From contig KV425556.1 of NCBI GenBank assembly GCA_001632425.1, positions 265,597 through 329,596 of the forward strand: a stretch of DNA of 64,000 nucleotides. The letters run 5' to 3'. Both the position numbers and the translations under genes were made by a program. This document shows, one piece after another, positions 57,535 through 64,000 of the stretch (position 1 is its first letter; every line of letters begins with the position of its first letter). Below the pieces are notes generated by a model. That model saw nothing but the letters and a program-made list of their open reading frames with translations, was not told the origin of the DNA and did no database searches. The DNA is from Neolentinus lepideus HHB14362 ss-1. Lineage: Eukaryota > Basidiomycota > Agaricomycetes > Gloeophyllales > Gloeophyllaceae.

Positions 57535-58789
57535 ATGCCCTCACGCGGTCCTTCCCCTTTACGGCCAGCTTTTTCCTCGGCCCTGGGTGCCGCGTCATTC
57601 CGCGTCGAAGCACCCATGTCGCCAGTTGCGGACGAGCTGCACCCTGTCTTCCATGCCGGCCGCGTCGCGGTCATTACGGGCGCGGGGAATGGGATCGGGA
57701 GGGCGGCGGCGAAAGAGCTCGCGAGGTTCGTTAGAATGCGATTTGTTTTGTGGAGATCGGTGGGATAATGATTTGTGATCGGCAGACTTCAGATGAGACT
57801 CGCGCTTGCTGATGTCGTGGAAGACAAGCTGGCTGAAGTGGGGAAAGAGGTGGAGGCGATTGCTGGAGAGGGGAATGTCCTCGTCATCCCTACTGATGTC
57901 AGCAAGATTGAGGATGTTGTCAAGTTGAAGGAAAAGGTGTACGAGACTTGGGGAGAGGTTGGCGTGCTGATGAACAATGCTGCGATCGGGCCTAGAGGTA
58001 CATCCTGGGACGGGCTGGACAACTGGAGGAAGACGTTTGACGTAAATGTTTTCGGGTGAGTCTCCTAATGTGTCATGATCTTCGCTGCACACCGTAACTT
58101 CCTCGTCAAATAGTGTGTTGAACGTGCAGCATACTTTCGTGCCGGTAAGTTGGGCTAGTGAGACCCCGAGGATCATGTTTTAACTCAAACCTGCCTAGTC
58201 CATGATTCACCAAGAGAATCAGTCCGTAATCATCAACACTGGTTCCAAGCAGGGCATCACCAACCCGCCGTAAGTCTCGCCTCATCCTAGTTTATACATC
58301 GGTATCGCACTAAATCTTTGCGGTGGTGCAGTGGCAACGCCTCCTACAACGCGTCTAAAGCCGCCGTCAAGAGTCTCACCGAGGGGCTCGCCTGGGAACT
58401 GCGCGAGCGGCCTGCAGCAAATCTCACCGCCCACCTCTTCGTGTAAGTATCCCTTTGCTCCACTGTGACCCCTGATGCACATACAGCGTGGGACCAGTCC
58501 CGGCTGGACGTACACCGCCCTGGGCGGCGCCGCGCCCGGGAAGGACAAGCCCGCGGGCGCGTGGACGCCTGAGGAGACGGTCCTGTACATGCTCGACAAG
58601 GTCCGCAACGGCGACTTCTACATACTCTGTCCGGACAACGAGACGAGGCCGGAGGTCGACCACTTGCGGGTCATGTGGGGCGCCGGTGATATCACCGAGG
58701 GGCGTCCTGCGCTCAGTAGGTGGCACCCGAACTATAAGAGCTTGTTTGAGGAGTATGTGAGGGAAGGACTAGAGGCCATGCGCGACTAG
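57535..58789 (+). CDS. Short-chain dehydrogenase/reductase (SDR), unrelated to the tandem pair
   Basis: Classical NAD(P)-dependent SDR. An N-terminal extension of about 40 residues is followed by VAVITGAGNGIGRAAAKELA (TGxGxGIG). Further motifs are VIPTDVSKIEDV, VLMNNAAIGPRG (NNA motif), VIINTGSKQG (catalytic Ser), and YNASKAAVKSLTEGL (Y-x-x-x-K). The C-terminal half, including GDFYILCPDNETRPEVDHLR, matches SDRs of fungi and bacteria with a long C-terminal region. About six exons with short introns. The stop is at 58,787-58,789. The substrate cannot be told. Confidence 0.93.
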
Positions 58790-59081
58790 CAAGGTGGCAT
58801 GGTGATACCTTTAGAGGAAGGAAAGAAAAGGAGGAAGAACTAATGGATGTATTTGCTAGTTCTAAGGATATTTCGTGTACGCTGTTGAAGTACTGAAAAA
58901 GACATTGGCATCATATGGACGAGCAGATTCTAATCGGAGTATTAGAAATGGCGTTGCAGACATTTATCGGCCATCGTTCTAGACACGGTATATCCACTTC
59001 CCTGTACTTGTGATATATGAGCTTTGACCAGCTCACGACGGAGCTTCGGCAGCTTCTATCAATCCGATGGTTGTTTGTTTA

Positions 59082-59167
59082 CTTTGCCACAAACGTGACC
59101 GACACGTCCAGAACGCGCTCGTCACAAGCACGGGCCCTCGTAACGTGTACGCGTTCTTGTGGCAAAG
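59082..59167. promoter_or_regulatory. Inverted repeat in promoter of the next gene
   Basis: ctttgccacaa at 59,082-59,092 is repeated exactly in inverse orientation at 59,157-59,167, with a gggccc palindrome near the centre (59,132-59,137). It ends 25 nt before the TATA box of the gene at 59,284. A binding site for a dimeric regulator is possible; this is inference. Confidence 0.4.
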
Positions 59168-59191
59168 ATGTGAACCGCCCGTGCATGCGCC

Positions 59192-59199
59192 TATATAAA
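59192..59199 (+). promoter_or_regulatory. TATA box of MIF4G-like gene
   Basis: TATATAAA lies 92 nt upstream of the start codon at 59,284. Confidence 0.6.
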
Positions 59200-59283
59200 T
59201 AAGAGATTTCGTCCATTCCTTTAGATACTTTCGTTTCTCCTTTCTCTCACCATCACCAGCAATTCACAGCGACTACTTGTGAA

Positions 59284-60628
59284 ATGTCCAAACCTTCGAG
59301 TTCGACCTCCACGACAGAATATGGCAGCTCGGCACCCATGCCACCAATACATCGCATGGAAAACAGAATTTGGGCAGACATCCCGAACACCACCATCAGG
59401 CCCGGATCTCTGTCATGCAAGACGGATTCCTGGAATATAGCAAGCCACAACGAAGTTGACAAAAATACAATCAACTTAGTGGCATTCGTGGAGAAGGAAC
59501 GTGAACGCCGTGAAGCCAATCTTGCGAAGGTGCCTTACTCGACACGTTATACAAATTCGATAATTCCTGGAGACGAATACTGGAAACTGGTGCAAATCCG
59601 CGCAGAATCTTACAGAGACAGGTGGCTTGCACGACATCACCTGTACCGAAGGCGACACGCCGGGCCTTGTGTTGTGAAAGGGGACCCCAAGCCAACACTC
59701 CTGTACTCAACCGGAGGAATATGGCACAATAAATCATCGCCACCTCAACAGTATGCCACCAAGCCACAAGCTGCAGCTCGTGCCACACGTCTGCTGCCGA
59801 ACGTGATTGCCCCAACTTGGACGCAGGTTTTTCACTATGGTTGCACCAGCACTAGTACATACGACCGTGTCAAGCGTGCCATGCAATTAGCAGACTGGCA
59901 CCGATGGGATGTCGACACAATCCAGCAGCTTGTAGAAACGTTTGTCGAAAGAGCCACAACAAACCCTCGTACCAAACTTGCCACGATGGCAAAGTTCGCG
60001 AGCGAGGTTTATCAAGCTTTCGGTGACGCTGGGCAGGAATGGGCGAAGCATGCGTTTAAGATAGATCTTGGAAGCGCTGTCAAATGCCTCTTTCAGAAAT
60101 GGTGGGATACGGTGAGTTATTCTAGAAAATGCCACCTACCCACGTAGTCTCATCGCTGCCCCAGACTCAAGCCACCGCGATCTGCGTCGGCAGAAGCATC
60201 AAGCAAGTCGACCTCGCTTCGGCGAACCGTCTGCTGGAGTTCATTGCGGACTTGTACGAGGAGGAGCTAATCACACAAAGCGACCTGTGGAAGATGGTCA
60301 GGCAGCTTATGAACAACATCAACGTGATTGAGCACGTCCGCGCCCTGCGTCTGATCCTTGACCACCGCGGCCAGAGCCTATGGGAGGAGTCTCGGGGACG
60401 AAGGAACAAAGAGATCCTATTGAGAGTCTTTCCTAGAAAGGCGGAGGCGCTTCCAGACAATACCAGTGTCGAGCGCGCGGGCTTCGGAAGGCAAGAGCTT
60501 CGTGCCTTGATCGCTGTATGTGTCACTGCTATGGCTTTACTCAAAGAGATACTCATGTGTGGTACCTGCAGGATATTATCACTCTCGTTGACCCATGGGA
60601 AAGTTCTGCTTACCTCGAATGTGTTTGA
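59284..60628 (+). CDS. Hypothetical protein with MIF4G-like helical region
   Basis: Three exons. The first is long (about 277 codons) and begins MSKPSSSTSTTEYGSSAP. It has a basic, Tyr/Arg/His-rich middle and a helical part (VDTIQQLVETFVERATTNPR, then LATMAKFASEVYQAFGDAGQ). The intron ending at about 60,162 keeps frame into ATAICVGRSIKQVDLASANR, then LLEFIADLYEEELITQSDLW and VRQLMNNINVIEHVRALRLI. This spacing of helices resembles the MIF4G (middle domain of eIF4G) repeats used in translation and mRNA decay factors. The last exon ends DPWESSAYLECV. The MIF4G assignment rests on pattern, not on a search, and the protein is too short for eIF4G. Confidence 0.7.
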
Positions 60629-60836
60629 GCTATTTTCTGCTAAGAGTGCCGGTCAAGAACATCCTCATGCCACTCACAGCCGGCGTCTTTATGTCATGTA
60701 CTTCTATGCTTTGCTTACATTGCCAGGCCATCGTATCGATCATGTATTTCAATAGCAAGATTTAATCACGAACTTCATGTCTCTGGAATTTGATAACGCA
60801 TCTGCACCTCCTGAATCTTCTCGCGAACGAACCGCG

Positions 60837-62996
60837 TTATTTGGCTTCGTCCTCGGCGAGAATCAAGTGACGCGCAGTCTCTGACCGTGGCTTGATGTCG
60901 CATCTGAAAGGAGCCACATGACTACGGTGCACCGCCAGATGTTCAGCGTTCGATTATGTCTGTCAAAACTGAGAACTGTACCTGTTTGAGCCGCTGGAGA
61001 AGTCAATGACAGGTTCAATCGGGCGCCCTGCCGCATCGACTGGCTTCGATATATGAAACACGGCAAGAGACGCAGCGCATGATAACCAGACGGAGGCCTC
61101 GGCAAGGTGGCGGCCTGACCCTTGCATTAAACAAATGACGGTCTAGAGATGAAGCTATGCTCTTAACTAACCTGGACAAATCCTGCATGGAGTTCAAGAT
61201 AAGCGATCCTCATTTACACTTGAATAGAGAGTGTTCCTACCGTCTACCGAACCCAAAGCAATATTCTCGAGGGTCATGTTCGGGTTGGCTACCGAGAAAT
61301 CGGTCTGGATTGAACGTCATAGGATCGGCGTACGTCTTGGGATCATGCAGGAATTTCCTGTATTGTGATATAAGCGCCTCCAATATCAAATCACTGATAT
61401 AACACGGACCATATATTAGCAATGACTAAGGTTCCCTCTGGAATGAAGTAGCCGTCGTGGACGTCATCTTGCATGAGACGGTGAGGGAGACCTTCAAAGC
61501 ACGATGATCCTCGTATCAAAACTACCGTTACAGGATGAAATGACAGCTTACCAAGAGGAGCGACAGGATGCCACCGGAAAACTTCCTTGACCAGAGCACC
61601 AACGTAAGGTAGCTGATCCCTATCTGACAAGGAGGGTAGTCTATCATTACCAATCACAGCATCAATCTCGGCCTGTGCCTTCTTCTGTGCCTCTGGATAT
61701 AACATCATCATCAAGAAGAACATCGTCACTGAGGAGACAGTCTATAGATGATGTAAGTCGGTCAATCGTCGATCAGATCAACGTAGACTGACTGTATCAG
61801 CGCCTCCTGTATACAGCGTCAACAAGACCATGTGATCGTATCAGGACAAGGTTTGTCAACTCCACAAAGCTAGTGAGACGTGCTTACCGCTATACATTGA
61901 TGCCGCAACTTCCTTGATAGCAGTTTCTTCTTTGGGCGTGACATGATTTCCTTCGAGGAACTTAGAAGTGAATGATGTAACTGCACTGCCTTTCGACTGC
62001 TGAGATATCAATCTTCAATTTAGAGCTGCAAAACCTGTTGGAAATACCATCTGATCCTTAACATATCTTAAAGGAACCTCTTGAGTGTCACTGGCACACT
62101 TTGCCCATTCCGGTGCTATCCGTTTAAACTTTGCACCAGGAAACCAAGCAGGAATATGCTTCACTACGAACATCACGGTCACATTATAACCAGTCGATCA
62201 TGCTTAATGAAGTGCTTACGGATGGGTAGGACATCGACCAAAAAAGCGTTCAGGCCAAACAAGATGGAGACTTGTTTCATAGCCCTTTCAATAAGTTCGA
62301 CCAACGGATCGTCATACTCCTTCGGCTCATAGCCATAGGTCACTTGTAATATGACAGCTCCAGCAGTCCTACAAGGAGATATCGTCGGTAGAGCATTGCA
62401 AAGAATTGCGGGTATTACTGACCTTCGAACAGTTTTTCCGAGCTCCTCGGGATTATTTAGAACGCGCTTTAGGAAATCCCTTATCTCGTACTCTTCGATA
62501 GGTGCAAACTGCTCTACAGTCGAACGCGTCCCCATATAGAGGTGGAACAACCGACGCATCGCACGAAACTCCTCGCCGAAGCGCTTCAAGCCCAGCGTCG
62601 AATCCCAACCTACGAGTTCGCAAGCCATAGTCAAAGACGGCCTGTCCGAGTAAATCAAACTCTTTTTGTGAAGCATATCATATGCTGCATTCGGGGAGTT
62701 CAGGAATACAAAAGGCTGGCCGAGAACATTGACGTAGACGATTCTGCCTTGATAATCGTTATCAGCCCGAGGCTCTGTCAGTGATTATGAAGAACAATAC
62801 CATATAACTCGCCCCAGTCCGCAATAGTCTTCCACGGATGCTTTGTTGGCATGTCGAGGACATTGCCAACGAGAGGAAGTCCCTTAGGGCCAGGAGGGTA
62901 CGGCGCCGGCAATCTTCTGCTGGTTAGTCGTCGAACTAGAAACAACGCCAACAGAGCAAGTATCGCATCGAGGCCAGTTATCTTTGAGAAAGCCAT
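60837..62996 (-). CDS. Cytochrome P450 monooxygenase (intact paralog of the 12.3-kb pseudogene)
   Basis: The start [20 protein letters not shown] gives a membrane anchor; [19 protein letters not shown] is the hinge, and [13 protein letters not shown] is intact where the pseudogene has stops. Other motifs are [40 protein letters not shown], the I-helix GGADT, the K-helix ExxR in [20 protein letters not shown], and FGFGRRICPG split by an intron. The last exon ends [12 protein letters not shown] with stop at 60,837-60,839. No break was found in about ten exons. Substrate unknown. Confidence 0.94.
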
Positions 62997-63683
62997 GTCG
63001 GCGAAGATGCAGTAAACGGCAAGATACAGCTGCCTTTAAATATCAAAGATCGACGAGTCCGCCAAAGAGCTTTTGTGCCCAGTAAGTATACGGATTGTAT
63101 GATAGGTCAGCATTCAAGATCTTCCTCTACTGAGAATGAAGCAGCTGACCGTACCGATCGAAGGTGACGAGTTCATGCTGGGCTAGATAGTGCTATGAAT
63201 TTCCTTGCCCATTGAATCATAGTTCTTAGCTCCAGGACAGTACCATGAAGGTCTGTCTTAAACAGTTGTCGCATGGCCTATCCTAATCATCTCATCCGAT
63301 ATGCCAGCACGAGTATGCATAGATTCTCAAGAGTCTATGAAAGTTTCGCTGGCGAGGAGATTGGTTCTGCTTCAGAAGTCACCCGGACCGCAAAGACGAC
63401 TCGAAGCGCAACCTTATTCAGTGTGGCGCTAGTCAAGGGTATTTGGCGGTGTCACGTGTAAAGTGACTTGTGATGTTCAGTCAGACTCCCTCCTCGGCAA
63501 CCATACAATGTCCATTGCATACACGCAGTGCATGGTATTACGATATGAACATATATCCCGGGACCGCAATGCTATGTCGTTGTCATGACTCGCTCCGCAG
63601 CGTTGCAGTTATAAGAGGACCGCCTGAGCTTTAGGTCGCAGCACGTCTCTCCTTGGAGTTTCCGATAGCTCCTCTGCTTCATC
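62997..63683. other. Divergent promoter region
   Basis: Between the divergently transcribed P450 (-) and the DUF4139-type gene (+). It contains the TTTAAA motif at 63,028-63,044. No gene was seen. Confidence 0.55.
63028..63044 (-). promoter_or_regulatory. TTTAAA-containing core promoter motif of the P450 gene
   Basis: Reverse complement is gatatttaaaggcagct, identical to 12,222-12,238 upstream of the pseudogene copy. It lies 32-48 nt upstream of the start codon. Confidence 0.5.
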
Positions 63684-64000
63684 ATGTCTACTGCCACGTT
63701 TAGCGTCCAAGCCCACGAACACCCGATCAAGTCGGTCACCGTATTCAAGTCCCCGAAGGACGCCTTCGGTCAGGCGAATACTGCTGCTCAGAAAGCCGAA
63801 GTGACTCGTACGTTCTCGGTAGATCTTCAGGTATGTGTAGAGCCAATCTCCTCGGCTTTTCCTAACGGCGTCGTACTGATCCTTCCCCATACTAGGCCGG
63901 TCAGAACGAGGTCAACATCACTGGGCTCTCTAGCCGAATCGACACTCGTTCAGTTCGGGTATCGGGCTTGGGTGACAACGCCACTCTCTTCGACGTAATG
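63684..64000 (+). CDS. DUF4140/DUF4139 (MuiA-like) protein, 5' part only
   Basis: The window ends inside this gene. MSTATFSVQAHEHPIKSVTV begins the N-terminal DUF4140-like domain, followed by KAEVTRTFSVDLQ. After an intron (about 63,831-63,894) the frame continues AGQNEVNITGLSSRIDTRSV and RVSGLGDNATLFDV to the end of the window. This pattern (beta-strand domain with V-x-V-x-GL-x-S-x-ID) is typical of the MuiA-like family that is widespread in basidiomycetes; its function is not established. A stretch before KAEVTRT (DAFGQANTAAQ) is either coding or part of an intron I could not resolve. Confidence 0.75.

Noticed and set aside
1..64000. CRISPR arrays, bacterial operons, riboswitches, rRNA
   Set aside because: None seen. 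The gene structures are eukaryotic, and no regularly spaced short repeats occur.

Overview
The window is nuclear DNA of a filamentous basidiomycete, most likely a wood- or litter-decaying Agaricomycete. Genes are broken by many introns of about 50-65 nt with GT..AG borders. There are several cytochrome P450 genes, a pectinesterase, a GH16 glucanase, and typical fungal housekeeping genes (TVP38, VTS1, NAD-specific glutamate dehydrogenase). A run of N at 46,406-47,260 shows it is a draft assembly. Exon structures were worked out by hand from reading frame, splice signals and family motifs; no database search was run.

Layout. 1.1-3.2 kb: intact P450 (+). 3.3-8.4 kb: TVP38/TMEM64-family membrane protein and an EF-hand MscS channel (both -). 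9.2-10.9 kb: CE8 pectinesterase (-). 12.3-14.4 kb: P450 pseudogene (+) whose intact close relative lies inverted at 60.8-63.0 kb. 15.2-16.4 kb: secreted protein with two tandem copies of a Cys-containing module. 18.3-31.1 kb: a run of oxidative enzymes only (two P450s, two 2-oxoglutarate/Fe(II) oxygenases, two SDRs and a stranded SDR exon), which looks like a tailoring cluster without a backbone synthase. 31.7-33.2 kb: GH16 glucanase. 33.9-35.9 kb: VTS1. 39.0-40.0 kb: F-box-like protein. 40.6-44.9 kb: NAD-glutamate dehydrogenase.

45.3-56.7 kb is a repeat-rich accessory block. It is bounded by a 0.77-kb direct repeat. Inside are a decayed Ty3/gypsy chromovirus integrase end and four copies of an unrecognised two-exon gene for a small, very acidic protein. 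All four acidic copies keep open frames and splice sites. After the block come an SDR (57.5-58.8 kb), a helical MIF4G-like protein (59.3-60.6 kb), the intact inverted P450, and at the right edge the start of a DUF4139-type gene.

The most unusual items are the acidic gene family and the direct repeat around it (indels between copies mostly keep frame), two microexons (7 nt and 12 nt) inside oxidase genes, a P450 pseudogene with its defects readable against an intact paralog, and two short inverted-repeat elements that are both flanked by CCA.
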